From Acholeplasmataceae bacterium (GTDB taxonomy: Bacteria; Bacillota_I; Bacilli_A; Acholeplasmatales; Acholeplasmataceae), in assembly GCA_030603805.1 (NCBI GenBank), contig JAUVXD010000001.1, positions 405,068 through 469,067 of the forward strand: 64,000 bases of DNA, in the 5' to 3' direction. The notes below the pieces were generated by a model. That model was not told the DNA's origin, did no database searches, and was given only the letters and a program-made list of their open reading frames with translations. Made by a program: the position numbers and the translations under genes. Below are positions 1 through 9,623 of the stretch, piece by piece. Positions within the stretch are counted from its first letter, which is position 1, and the number at the start of each line of letters is the position of its first letter.

Positions 1-132
1 TCCTGCACTTTGTCCATAAAAGGTAATGATACCAAATGCAATCGAAAGCATGCCTGTGATGATGATACCGAGTGTGAAGATTCGATTTCTAATTTTGATT
101 TTTCTAACGCCTAGAATTTTAGATAATCTCAT
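1..132 (-). CDS. SipW-cognate-like surface protein, N-terminal part (runs off window)
   Basis: Partial gene: 44 codons are visible before the window edge. The start ATG at 132 follows a good ribosome site (AAAGGAGTG). The encoded basic N-terminus and single hydrophobic segment end in FYGQSAG, closely matching residues 1-45 of the protein at 14026-14736 (ITFYGQNAG), so it is a paralogue of the first gene of the neighbouring surface locus. It lies directly behind a consensus promoter and a c-di-GMP-I riboswitch, so its expression, and that of anything downstream, is probably set by c-di-GMP. The family assignment rests only on this N-terminal similarity; the rest of the protein is not in view. 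Confidence 0.75.
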   Translation of the reverse strand, partial: MRLSKILGVRKIKIRNRIFTLGIIITGMLSIAFGIITFYGQSAG

Positions 133-181
133 CGCTACTCACTCCTTTATCCACAGTTTTTTTAATGCTTTTTATGGAAAC

Positions 182-215
182 AAAAAAGCCAGTGTCACGT
201 TAATGACAACTGGCT
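182..215 (-). terminator. riboswitch expression platform: intrinsic terminator
   Basis: On the minus strand GCCAGTTGTCA pairs with TGACACTGGC across a short loop (one bulge) and is followed by TTTTTT. The 5' arm of the hairpin reuses the last conserved bases of the upstream aptamer (GGTAGCCAG), so aptamer and terminator cannot both form. This is the usual layout of transcription-attenuating riboswitches. If ligand holds the shared strand in the aptamer, c-di-GMP would switch the gene on (inference). Confidence 0.85.
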
Positions 216-290
216 ACCTTTACAATTAGGCCCTTTAGCTTTGCGTCACTAGGTTTCCCTAGTTTTGCCTTTTTACATTATGGTATCCTT
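208..290 (-). ncRNA. cyclic-di-GMP-I (GEMM) riboswitch aptamer
   Basis: Read on the minus strand, the conserved GEMM elements appear in order: GGCAAA, a hairpin CTAGG-GAAA-CCTAG with a GNRA tetraloop, GACGCAAAGC, a GGCC element, and GGTAGCCAG. The aptamer sits between a consensus promoter and a terminator, upstream of the truncated SipW-cognate-like gene ending at the window edge. Class-I aptamers of this type bind c-di-GMP. Two genes with c-di-GMP signalling domains are encoded about 15 kb upstream. Confidence 0.9.
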
Positions 291-306
291 TTCGAGATAC
301 ACTTTG

Positions 307-335
307 ATTATAGTTCATGTCAATTGTGGTGTCAA
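307..335 (-). promoter_or_regulatory. sigma-A-type promoter of the c-di-GMP riboswitch
   Basis: Minus-strand TTGACA (330-335) and TATAAT (307-312) are separated by exactly 17 nt, a perfect vegetative consensus. The start point would fall a few bases before the riboswitch aptamer. A near-maximal promoter fits a gene whose output is decided by downstream termination rather than initiation. Confidence 0.85.
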
Positions 336-460
336 TAGTTTCAACTCATTTTTTCACACATTTTAATTTAAATTTTTCTTCGTTTTTTTATAAAGTATTA
401 ATACTTTAGCCAATTTCCTCTTTTTAACATTTTTTTTATTTTGATTGAAATTTGTTGAAA

Positions 461-496
461 TTTTTGATTTTTTTTGATTTTTTTTGATTTTTTTAC
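461..496. repeat. phased T-tracts (10-bp tandem repeat, likely curved DNA)
   Basis: The decamer TTTTTGATTT is repeated three times in tandem (461-490), giving T-tracts in 10-bp phase directly after the stop codon of the giant gene and about 130 bp upstream of the riboswitch promoter. Phased A/T tracts bend DNA. The rest of 336-460 is A+T-rich with no recognisable gene. Confidence 0.6.
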
Positions 497-499
497 GTT

Positions 500-3400
500 T
501 TATTCTGGTAAAACAGGGATTTCTGTTGTCACCCATTCTCCCCAAGGTCTCGTCTCATTTCGATCAACAATCACGACCGTAATGAAATATTTTTTAGGGA
601 GCAGTGCATTTTCTAACACAAAAGAATTTCCAGATATGACTTGACTTTGAACAATGACATAATAAGACAAATCTTTCCCTATACTAGGTAGCACTTGATA
701 CATCCCACTCATCGTCGTTTGGAAAGCATGGTTCTTAAAGGTATCCGTTAATACATCATAGGTAGCATGAACTCCCATCTCTAAGACTGGCAAACTGCTA
801 CATCCAAATATCAAATCACACACGCGTACCTTGACAAAGAGTGCATCTATAGATTGTGAGGACTGATTAGAGATAGTTAGGTTAAATCTGATATTATTTG
901 AAATATCTTGAACAGCAATATAGTAATTCGTGTAGTTCAATGGATTGATATCAGGATCATAGTCATGTGCATAGACGCGATATAAGATAAAGTTGAATGT
1001 ATCACCGATGGGAGAAAAATCTGCATTTAAAACATCCGATTGATATTCAGGACCGATATTGAGATAATCAATGACCCGACGAATCGTTCCACCATGAGGG
1101 AGTGTGAAGGTGGGTTGATAAAAGGTTAGATTAGTTTTTTGAACTTGGCCTACGATCCAAAAAGCTGGCTCTTCTGCATAATTACCATAATAAATACCTT
1201 TTGTGGGGAGGACAGTAATACTTCTAAGTTCTGGGTTTTCATATAAGAATGTATACGTGTTTTCAGTAAGTGCTTGATAATGAACAATGGTATTAAACCC
1301 AGAATAGATGGTATCTGAAATAAACTGAATGTCTGAGATTAAACTGTTATTATTTTGAACCTTTTCAAAGATGACAGGTTCAAAATCAAATGTCCAACTG
1401 AGTTGTTCTCCCCAGATGAAAACTTCTTGTTCATATCTTGCATTAAACTGGTACACCCCAAGTGGAATAAAGCGATTGAAATCAACTTCAAAACCAACCC
1501 CTGCTAAGAGATTAATAAAATAATCTTGATGAAGTATAGCCTGATCATGACCAGCAGGTATCATCAGCGATGTCATAGATATGGTCTGTTGATTTTTTAC
1601 AAAAACATGCTTTAAATCAAACTCAATGCGAACGGTTGGTGCTTCTGTATAAGCGATGATAGTTGGTTCACTGGTATATTCAATTAAACTACCGTTCATA
1701 TAAATGGATTCTGGAATGACAACATATGGATGTTCTCTTAAGATATGTGTGAATATGGACTCAGTTCCATTTTCGGCTTCAATACGATATAAAATTTTAT
1801 ATTGATATCGATTTACTGCGTAGGTTTCAATCATCAGTTCGATATCTTTAAGGGTTGCGAAATTTGAAATTTCTAAACCTGATAGATAACTTGGAAGATT
1901 TTGATCCATTTCATCGAATGAAATATTTTCTAGTAATGATAAATTGGAAAAATTCACATGAGATGTTCTTAAGTCATCTGGATCATAATATATACCATAA
2001 TCAATCATATGAACTTCTGATTGTGTATTGGGTATAAACGTTTTCCCATCAAAGGTATAAGATTTAATTTGTGCTTCAGGACTTTTCATTTTCTCAAACC
2101 TAATAATTGCAACCTCACCTGTAATCATCAAAATTTCAATGCGATAAGCACCTGAAGGGAGTAGGTCATCTACTTTAAACAAAAGATTCACTGTACCACT
2201 GCCAAGAACACCTGAAAAATGATAGTTAATGTTCGTGTTGCTCACAATACCGTTTTCTAGTTGATAAAAATTAGGGTCTAAAAGTTCATCTTCATGACCA
2301 GGTTCATCGTAATAAACTTTAACTTGTGGTTTTAAATCATATTGATGTGGCAAGTTTAAAGTTTGATATGTCACATTGAGTATGCCTTCTTGTTGGTAAA
2401 GTCTATAACTTATGGGTGTGTTTGCTGTCACATCTCTAAAGTTAGAAAATGATGGTAATGCATGTTGTCCATTCACATGAAGACTTAATAGATTGCTCAG
2501 TCCAGCATCTTCTGTTCGAACTATTCGGATATTGTAGTCTTGATATGTGTTTGGGTCATCTTCATGATAGTTTGAGGCTTTAACTCTAATTGAACCATAA
2601 TAATCGGAAATGGCATCAATCTTCTCACCTGTCGTCGGATTAGAAATCAGATCATAAGTTCCCAGTGACTTAGGTACCTTTGTTAAATCATTTTCCACAA
2701 GGGTTGCCCCTTCTGATATGTTATATGCGTTTTCTCTATTGGAAATGCCAAAATAAAGATCATTTCCAGCATAGATTTTCACCTGTTGTTCGACACGGTC
2801 ATAAGTCATGAGTTCTTGTGAGGGTCCTGCATACGTATAAATAGGTCCATAATTGGGTGGAAAGGGGAATGTTGTTGCTTTATAAGGACCATACCCTGGC
2901 TGAACTAAAGTTTGGGATAAAACTTGGTATCCAGGTTCATTCACCCACCATGCATTACCACTAATAAAATTTTTAACATGTGGACGGTGAATGTATAGCA
3001 TGCTTAAATGAGATTGTGCACCACTTAAGTCAGTTTGGGCATAGATAGCACTACCAACCAAATCATCTGTATCTTTAACCGATTTGGGGTTACTGGTGTA
3101 TTGAAAAGTAACGTTATAAATACCATCCGTATGATAAGGACCAATGGCATCATAACTTGAACCACTCTTTTTATATGCACCGACAATTTTATAGGTCCAA
3201 GTGCCTGCTTCATTGATATATGGAACTTTTCGACCTTTACCCACACCAAAAGATGTTTCATAATATCCAACGACATGTTGAGTCGATACGCTTTGATGAC
3301 TTAAGATACTTGCATTGGTAGGTAAATAATATGTAATCAGTTTTCTTGCTTCATTGATTTCTGGTTTCGAAAGTGTTAGTCCCTGTTCTATGGGTTCTCC

Positions 3401-6400
3401 TTCACTATTTGTTTGAACGATTTCAAGATCGTATAGATAGCTAGCTGAAGCTGGACTCACCTGCTTCATTTTGTTTTTTAAAAAATACAGAGGGGAGCCG
3501 ATATCTTGCTCACTACCTTGCCAAATTGTACTAGGCTGACTCGATGTTTTGGGACTTAATCGATTTAAATCCAGTGCATCTGGTAAATAGTGGCCATGAT
3601 GAATGGACTTGCTATCGGTCATTGCATAAATGCCTATATAGGGTTCGCCTAAATTTTGATCGAGCTTAGCTAAGAGGGTTTCTCCGATATCGATTCTTCT
3701 TGTATAAATCAAATATTTAGACAAATATTGTTCGGATCCTGTCGTTTTATTGACTAAAGGCAGATAAAACATCCCCCCAGGATTTTCACTCATCGTATAT
3801 GCAGAAACAACCTTACCATAAAGGGTTGTTTTGGAGTTATACGATAATGGGAAATGATTAAAAGGTTCTTTGGATTGATCGACAGGTTTGATGGTCTTCA
3901 TTTCGTTAATGATATCTAATAATGTTTGATTACCTAAACCATATTGAATCATATCATTAGATAAAGAGACTGTAGGTGCATTGCCTAAGATGTCATTTTT
4001 AGGATCAAAATTGATGATGTTTCTAAAATTGATTAGATCAATTGGAAACTTATTGGATGAGGTTGATTGATTTAAAAATGTCCAAGACTCAGTCCCTGTA
4101 TGAAACTTACCAAAAATGGCACCAAAGGCGTTTAATAAGGTGCGTGTGGGATTTGAGTTCAACTCAAGTTCATAAGTGCTACTATAGCTTGAAATCGCTC
4201 TAATACGCCCATAATTGATGATATTGCCTAAATAGATTTCATTGGATTGAACGAGTGCCCCAAATCGGTTTAATGGAATGAATCCGATGATACCACTACT
4301 TAAATATTTGCTGTAAACATCGCCATAGTTCATGACACTGATGATCGATGATAAACCAAGTGTTAGTATACCGGAAGCTTTAGATCTTGTTTCTTGTGAG
4401 ATGGTGAGTGATTCTTGGTGGTTACTCCATGCGTAGATTTCTCCATAGTTAATGGCAAACATGATCTTTTGAAAGCGATGGTTTGAACCTGTTTGAATGA
4501 GATTGCCATTTTCAAGTCGATCATTTCTTAAGACGATGCCAGATGCATGTGAAAACCCTGAACCTAAATTTAAAGCTTCAACAGTTCCAGCATTTGATGC
4601 ATCTCTTAAAAATGCATACTGGCCAAGCTGAGCATAGATTAGTCCAGCTGCTTCATTGTCTAAGGGTGTTTGATGATAGTTTTTAATATGGCCTGTATTG
4701 TACGCATTGGTTAAGAGTGATTCATTATAAATTGCGACACCTGAAAGTTTGGATGAGCCTGTAAAATTGCCACTTAGTGTGAGATAACCATGATTTAAAA
4801 TGTGATCAAGTGGGCTTGTGTATTCTGTCAGAAAATTAACACTTGAATGCACATAATTTTGTGAGATCAAATGATTTGAATTCGCATTCTTATATAATAT
4901 ACCTGACATGAAAATATTCATTAAAACGGATGCTTCGGTTTGTTTAAAAATACTCAGATGACCACCATTATATAGATCAAAGGCAGTTTTATCTTGATTG
5001 AGTGTCTCTAATAAGCCTAAAACATAAAGATTGCCTTGAGTTAATCCTGATCCATGATTGAATATGACTTCGATATTGCCATCATTTCTTAAATGACGAT
5101 AATCTAAATGATTACCTAGTGCATTACCAGAAATTTTAAGATGAGGTTGAGTGACTAAATGACTCGATGTAAAATTGAAATTTCCTGTGTTATAAGATTG
5201 GGTAAGACGACCTGAAGATTCACCTCTTTGGTTTAAGTTTGCAGCAAAACTATCGATTAAACTTAAATTGAGTGCACTATGACTTTCGTTAAATAAGCCT
5301 TGATAGGTCGCATTTAAGTTTTCTGCAACCATCACTCCAGATCCATGGATGGTGATGTCACTGAGATCAGCTTCAGATAGATAGATGTTTTCTAAAAGAT
5401 CAATTTTGAGTATACCCTGATTCGATAGATTGGTAAATGAAGCAATGGAATCTTCACTATAGCCACTACCGTCAACATTCATGACTCCTGAAAAGTTAGA
5501 ACTTAATTTCGAGGATAGGTTTAGCGTGAGATCGCCTTGATTGAATAAACCTGAGATCATATTTTTTTGATCAACGATTAATCCAAAAATGCCACCAACA
5601 TAACTCATCCCTAAATGTGATCCAAGATTATGAGAAACAATATCACCTAAATTCATCAATTTTTCTGCAGTGATGATTTTACCGTGACCTAAAATACCTG
5701 CAACATAAGTTGTTTGATTTTGGTAAGATGCATAGCCAACGCCTAAAACATCAACATCACTTTTGATATAAGATAACGATATGCCTTCAGAATATCCAAG
5801 TATACCTGCAGTTGCACTATGATTGCTATCTAATCGAAAAGATTGAATATTTTGGTGGATGGCTCCAACTGCAGAAATGTTTGTTAAATTTCCGGTTCCC
5901 TCTCCTACCAAACCACCGACTAAAAGTTTTGATATAGGTGTTATTGACGAACGAATATTCACATGTAAATTTAAATGAACATCATCAATCAACCCTTGAT
6001 TCATTTGTCCGGCAATCGCACCAACTAAGATTTTAGTTCGGTGTGCATGGTTGATAATGTCGGTTGTATCAATGGATAATCCTACAAAATTTAGATGTCT
6101 GACTTGACCAAAAAGTAAAGCAAACAATCCATATGATGCAAAATTACCTAATGCCGTTCCTTTTCTAATTCTAAGATCGATAATACTATGATAATCTTTG
6201 GTTCCACCTGATAAGGATGTTCTTTCATAAAGTATGGTCTCTTCTGAAATTAAACTCGAAGATAATTGACCTGAAAATGCCACAGGTGCAGCAACATATG
6301 CATCTATCGATACTTGATTCATATCAATATCATGAATGATTTGATAATGTGCGGATCTAAAATAACCAGAAACTAAAAAAAGTTCATTCATATAAAGAAG

Positions 6401-7498
6401 ATCTAACGCATCTTTAATGAATAAAATACCATCTTGATAAGCTAATCCTCTTAAGATTGGATAATGATGATATAAGGTGAGCTGACCTAAAAAATTAAGA
6501 TCTGTTGTCAACCCATGGTATGAATGATTAAAATACCAATCACTAGAAAAATAGGAAGCATTTTGAAAATCATCTTTTGTAAGTCCTATGGCAAATGATG
6601 TTGAAGCATTGCGATCAACATAAATACTTTGATCATAATAAACTTGATCCAGTGTTCCGGTATTTTCTCTTAAGAAAACAGATGTCGATAAAATATTAAA
6701 CACAGAAAGTGCTTTGACATGTGGGGTTGCAACATAGGCATTTGAGATATGTCCTTTATTAACCGAGACTAAACCTGATAAGTGCATATCACCTTCAATG
6801 TGTAATCCTGATGTTTCTCTTCTCGTATCTACATAATAAACATTTTGAATCAGACCGTTGTTTTCTCCAACTAATGGTGCAACATGCGCCATAAGTCCCC
6901 AATCAATGGGTTGAATCATAATGGGGTTAATTAATCCGAAATTTTTAATTTCAGCAGAGGAACTGATGACTGAAAACATCGAAAAATAACGCATACCAAA
7001 ATAGAGTTGGTCATACGTGTTCTGATCAAGTATGGTTTGAAAATATAGGTTTGAGATTTCAAAACCTTGACCATCAAATGTGCCTGTGAAAGGCTCTGCA
7101 AAGCCAATGGGATGAAATCTATAAGCAACCGATGTTAAGACTGCATCATAGTAATCGATATGATTGCCAAGTACATAATCCAAGGACAAAAAGAGTGTTT
7201 TATGTTCACCCATTGAGGCAACAGAAAAATGGTATAAGTCCATCGCATTTTCAATAACAACCTTTTTTTCGACATCGATTAAGTGGGGTTGTTGATAAAT
7301 TGAACTAAAGGGTACATAAGGGCTGTCAATAGAAACTTCTCTTAAGACCTCGTGTGTCATGTCTAGACCTTTCCATTGTTCAATCAGATCATAATCTGCT
7401 GCAATCACGTCACTTGGGTGTTCAAATCTAAAAAAAAGGAGCAATGTGATGATCACAAGACATAGGAAAGTAACTTTCTTAAGTAGACTTCTGATCAT
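500..7498 (-). CDS. giant secreted repeat protein of the surface locus
   Basis: About 2332 residues, last gene of the surface operon. The chosen ATG at 7498 has an AAAGGAG site 7 nt upstream; an in-frame ATG at 7522 lacks one. The N-terminus is a signal peptide (basic start, long hydrophobic core, cut probably near IAADYD). The first half carries many irregular units with motifs such as NYGEIYAW, NYGDVYSK, NYGRIRA, NTGHIK and NEGNIE, resembling GLUG-type beta-solenoid adhesins. The second half looks like stacked beta-sandwich domains rich in Tyr and Asn. There is no LPxTG motif and no C-terminal membrane segment; it ends IPVLPE. It is probably an exported adhesin or matrix component held by other proteins of the locus. 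Exact function unknown. Confidence 0.75.
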   Translation of the reverse strand: MIRSLLKKVTFLCLVIITLLLFFRFEHPSDVIAADYDLIEQWKGLDMTHEVLREVSIDSPYVPFSSIYQQPHLIDVEKKVVIENAMDLYHFSVASMGEHKTLFLSLDYVLGNHIDYYDAVLTSVAYRFHPIGFAEPFTGTFDGQGFEISNLYFQTILDQNTYDQLYFGMRYFSMFSVISSSAEIKNFGLINPIMIQPIDWGLMAHVAPLVGENNGLIQNVYYVDTRRETSGLHIEGDMHLSGLVSVNKGHISNAYVATPHVKALSVFNILSTSVFLRENTGTLDQVYYDQSIYVDRNASTSFAIGLTKDDFQNASYFSSDWYFNHSYHGLTTDLNFLGQLTLYHHYPILRGLAYQDGILFIKDALDLLYMNELFLVSGYFRSAHYQIIHDIDMNQVSIDAYVAAPVAFSGQLSSSLISEETILYERTSLSGGTKDYHSIIDLRIRKGTALGNFASYGLFALLFGQVRHLNFVGLSIDTTDIINHAHRTKILVGAIAGQMNQGLIDDVHLNLHVNIRSSITPISKLLVGGLVGEGTGNLTNISAVGAIHQNIQSFRLDSNHSATAGILGYSEGISLSYIKSDVDVLGVGYASYQNQTTYVAGILGHGKIITAEKLMNLGDIVSHNLGSHLGMSYVGGIFGLIVDQKNMISGLFNQGDLTLNLSSKLSSNFSGVMNVDGSGYSEDSIASFTNLSNQGILKIDLLENIYLSEADLSDITIHGSGVMVAENLNATYQGLFNESHSALNLSLIDSFAANLNQRGESSGRLTQSYNTGNFNFTSSHLVTQPHLKISGNALGNHLDYRHLRNDGNIEVIFNHGSGLTQGNLYVLGLLETLNQDKTAFDLYNGGHLSIFKQTEASVLMNIFMSGILYKNANSNHLISQNYVHSSVNFLTEYTSPLDHILNHGYLTLSGNFTGSSKLSGVAIYNESLLTNAYNTGHIKNYHQTPLDNEAAGLIYAQLGQYAFLRDASNAGTVEALNLGSGFSHASGIVLRNDRLENGNLIQTGSNHRFQKIMFAINYGEIYAWSNHQESLTISQETRSKASGILTLGLSSIISVMNYGDVYSKYLSSGIIGFIPLNRFGALVQSNEIYLGNIINYGRIRAISSYSSTYELELNSNPTRTLLNAFGAIFGKFHTGTESWTFLNQSTSSNKFPIDLINFRNIINFDPKNDILGNAPTVSLSNDMIQYGLGNQTLLDIINEMKTIKPVDQSKEPFNHFPLSYNSKTTLYGKVVSAYTMSENPGGMFYLPLVNKTTGSEQYLSKYLIYTRRIDIGETLLAKLDQNLGEPYIGIYAMTDSKSIHHGHYLPDALDLNRLSPKTSSQPSTIWQGSEQDIGSPLYFLKNKMKQVSPASASYLYDLEIVQTNSEGEPIEQGLTLSKPEINEARKLITYYLPTNASILSHQSVSTQHVVGYYETSFGVGKGRKVPYINEAGTWTYKIVGAYKKSGSSYDAIGPYHTDGIYNVTFQYTSNPKSVKDTDDLVGSAIYAQTDLSGAQSHLSMLYIHRPHVKNFISGNAWWVNEPGYQVLSQTLVQPGYGPYKATTFPFPPNYGPIYTYAGPSQELMTYDRVEQQVKIYAGNDLYFGISNRENAYNISEGATLVENDLTKVPKSLGTYDLISNPTTGEKIDAISDYYGSIRVKASNYHEDDPNTYQDYNIRIVRTEDAGLSNLLSLHVNGQHALPSFSNFRDVTANTPISYRLYQQEGILNVTYQTLNLPHQYDLKPQVKVYYDEPGHEDELLDPNFYQLENGIVSNTNINYHFSGVLGSGTVNLLFKVDDLLPSGAYRIEILMITGEVAIIRFEKMKSPEAQIKSYTFDGKTFIPNTQSEVHMIDYGIYYDPDDLRTSHVNFSNLSLLENISFDEMDQNLPSYLSGLEISNFATLKDIELMIETYAVNRYQYKILYRIEAENGTESIFTHILREHPYVVIPESIYMNGSLIEYTSEPTIIAYTEAPTVRIEFDLKHVFVKNQQTISMTSLMIPAGHDQAILHQDYFINLLAGVGFEVDFNRFIPLGVYQFNARYEQEVFIWGEQLSWTFDFEPVIFEKVQNNNSLISDIQFISDTIYSGFNTIVHYQALTENTYTFLYENPELRSITVLPTKGIYYGNYAEEPAFWIVGQVQKTNLTFYQPTFTLPHGGTIRRVIDYLNIGPEYQSDVLNADFSPIGDTFNFILYRVYAHDYDPDINPLNYTNYYIAVQDISNNIRFNLTISNQSSQSIDALFVKVRVCDLIFGCSSLPVLEMGVHATYDVLTDTFKNHAFQTTMSGMYQVLPSIGKDLSYYVIVQSQVISGNSFVLENALLPKKYFITVVIVDRNETRPWGEWVTTEIPVLPE

Positions 7499-7514
7499 AA
7501 TATCGCTCCTTTCT

Positions 7515-8180
7515 TCATTCAAAAAAATTAGTATTTAAGCCCCATAAAGCATAGAGTCTATTGGCTTGAATCACTTCGACTTTAATGCCAAGTTTTAAGG
7601 TACATGTTTCTTCATAGATGTCATTTTCTCTGACTGGATATGCATCTCCACCTGAAATTAAGTGAATTTGAGTCACCCCAGGTTCTAATATGACTGGATG
7701 ATAGCTATATCGATCGAGTCCAAATTTTGGTTGATAATCTTGTGCAAGTTTAAGTAAAGTATAAGGGTAGTATAAGCTTGATTTTTGTCCGATATAGATC
7801 GATTCATACACGGGGTCCATGGGATAAAGTCCATCAGGATTGAAAGTACGTTTGAGTTCCCATTCATCTTTAAGTTCAATGCGTGCATAGGCTAAAATCT
7901 TTGTTTGAATTAAAATGACGACATTCAGTTTACCGATGAAATTTGGACTATCTGGATCATAGGCATTGACAATAATCGTTTGGTTTTCTTGATCATAATA
8001 AATACTTTCTTGATCAATTGATAAATCATCAAATGAAACCAAAAGCATAATATCAAAAGTGCCTTTTTCAAGAATAATCGTTTTGATGTGCGTCTGGGTA
8101 AAGTAAGCATATGTCCATGTTAAAAGACTGAGTAAAAAAAAGATGATAACACTATAGATAATGATAATTTTTTTTCTCAA
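7515..8180 (-). CDS. small exported protein with SipW-cognate-like signal segment
   Basis: About 221 residues. A TTG at 8180 is preferred because GGAGG lies 8 nt upstream; a GTG at 8210 sits inside the previous gene. A lysine-rich start and hydrophobic segment end in TYAYFTQ, the same position and style as the YAWFT sequences of its neighbours. The mature part is acidic and probably beta-rich. It follows the previous gene almost without gap and precedes the giant protein gene, so it is likely a minor subunit, anchor or cap of the same surface structure. No closer family is recognised. Confidence 0.65.
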   Translation of the reverse strand: MRKKIIIIYSVIIFFLLSLLTWTYAYFTQTHIKTIILEKGTFDIMLLVSFDDLSIDQESIYYDQENQTIIVNAYDPDSPNFIGKLNVVILIQTKILAYARIELKDEWELKRTFNPDGLYPMDPVYESIYIGQKSSLYYPYTLLKLAQDYQPKFGLDRYSYHPVILEPGVTQIHLISGGDAYPVRENDIYEETCTLKLGIKVEVIQANRLYALWGLNTNFFE

Positions 8181-8184
8181 ATCA

Positions 8185-8829
8185 CTAACCTCCAACATTA
8201 CTTTGAGCACGAATCGTTATCTTAAATTGTGCGATAAAGCTATGATACTCAACTGGGTCATTTAATGAGTTATAATCGCCCCATAAAGCGATTTTTATAG
8301 TCATATTGTCTAATGGATAAATGGTTAAAGATGCGACATAATCAAGGATGGATTGATTATATTGATTGATGGCAAGTCTTTGTTCATTTTTAGTCGAATG
8401 TGGGTCAATGATAGTTAATATAAGCTCATGAAATGATATTGCGTCATCTGAATCTTGTTCAGCATCAATACCTTCAAATAATAGGATGTAAATTAAGGCA
8501 TCATCTGAAGATTCTAGTTCGATATTATAAAATGAAACCGGTGACTTTTGATCCAGTTTGATATCTAATCGAATGATAGATGCCATTTCATCAAGTAAAC
8601 CAGAGTGATTTAAGATGAAATCATCCTCATAATCGATAAAGACAAGATTATCTATGTCAAATAATCCCTGATAAGTATCTTGATTGATTAATACTTCAAA
8701 TTTTAGTTCACTTGCAGTAAGGGTTGCAACACTTCTTCTTTGAATGAAGGTAAACCATGCATAAGTGGTTGCAAATAATGACATCATCAGTAGAATAATC
8801 ATCAAACAAATGATAAGATGTTTTCTCAT
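8185..8829 (-). CDS. SipW-cognate-like small surface protein
   Basis: 214 residues. The N-terminal hydrophobic segment ends in ATTYAWFTF, the hallmark of SipW-dependent export signals seen in TasA/camelysin-type proteins. The mature domain of about 180 residues is acidic with no Cys pair and no C-terminal anchor. The ATG at 8829 is preceded by GAAGGAGCG, which lies within the end of the upstream gene, so translation is probably coupled. Role in fibre assembly is inferred from the signal peptide and from the SipW-like peptidase in the same operon. Confidence 0.7.
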   Translation of the reverse strand: MRKHLIICLMIILLMMSLFATTYAWFTFIQRRSVATLTASELKFEVLINQDTYQGLFDIDNLVFIDYEDDFILNHSGLLDEMASIIRLDIKLDQKSPVSFYNIELESSDDALIYILLFEGIDAEQDSDDAISFHELILTIIDPHSTKNEQRLAINQYNQSILDYVASLTIYPLDNMTIKIALWGDYNSLNDPVEYHSFIAQFKITIRAQSNVGG

Positions 8830-8834
8830 ATGAT

Positions 8835-9602
8835 TTACGCTCCTTCTTCAGGATGAATCGTAATCATCATATAAAGATGCTCAATCCATAATGTTTGATT
8901 CATAAAGATATTACTATTTGGATACGGATTTCCCTCTAGATCCCTCCCATAAATACTTGGATCAAAATAGAGTTCAAAATAAACGATTAACTCATTACTA
9001 CCTGTATAAATATCAAGTGTAGGTACATTTTTAACAATTGGATAGAGTTCATTTGAACTTAATCCAAAATGATTTTGATACCGGATGATAGGATGATACG
9101 TGCTTCGATCAGGAGTTTCTACACCTTCATTCATGTAGCTGATTTTTGTCACTTGATATTCAAACGCAATTTGAATTAAATTATAAGCATCAGGTGCCTG
9201 TGTGGATCTAATACCGCCAAAATCTAATTTGAGATAAGCTTGTTTATCCGTAAGATTCGTGATTACTAAGGCAAAACTAAATCTAGATCCTGGAGCAATA
9301 CTTCCATTAAATAGATGATTGATTGTTGGTTCTTCGATTTCTTTGTAACAAAAGACTTCAGTATCTAAACATAACTGATTGTATAAATCTTTCAACTGAT
9401 CGCCTTGGTTGTAATGATCTTGATAGACATAAAACTGGTAAGATGTTTCAATTTCAGTGAGATCGGAAATAAGTCTAGCATCGTTTTGATTGGTAATGGT
9501 AAACCAAGCATATGCAGTGATTGCAAGCGCAAAGAAACTAAAACATAGATAAAAGGTAATAGAAATGACGGTTCGATAACAGATGTGTTTAGATGATGTC
9601 AT
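8835..9602 (-). CDS. SipW-cognate-like small surface protein
   Basis: About 255 residues from the ATG at 9602, chosen for its AAGGGGATGG ribosome site; an ATG at 9620 has none. The hydrophobic segment ends in ITAYAWFTI, matching the SipW-cognate pattern. The mature part has two close Cys residues (CLDTEVFC) that could form a disulfide, and the C-terminal stretch with DPSIYGRD and NQTLWIE is camelysin-like in layout. It sits directly after the AAA+ ATPase gene. Confidence 0.7.
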   Translation of the reverse strand: MTSSKHICYRTVISITFYLCFSFFALAITAYAWFTITNQNDARLISDLTEIETSYQFYVYQDHYNQGDQLKDLYNQLCLDTEVFCYKEIEEPTINHLFNGSIAPGSRFSFALVITNLTDKQAYLKLDFGGIRSTQAPDAYNLIQIAFEYQVTKISYMNEGVETPDRSTYHPIIRYQNHFGLSSNELYPIVKNVPTLDIYTGSNELIVYFELYFDPSIYGRDLEGNPYPNSNIFMNQTLWIEHLYMMITIHPEEGA

Positions 9603-9623
9603 GCCATCCCCTTCTTTCATTAT

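Noticed and set aside
26..229. Plus-strand open frame of 67 codons at the left edge
   Set aside because: It is antisense to the partial surface gene and the riboswitch terminator, has no ribosome site, and both overlapped minus-strand elements are well supported.
363..545. Minus-strand Lys/Asn-rich open frame
   Set aside because: It is a product of the A-tract repeats after the giant gene's stop; low complexity and no ribosome site.
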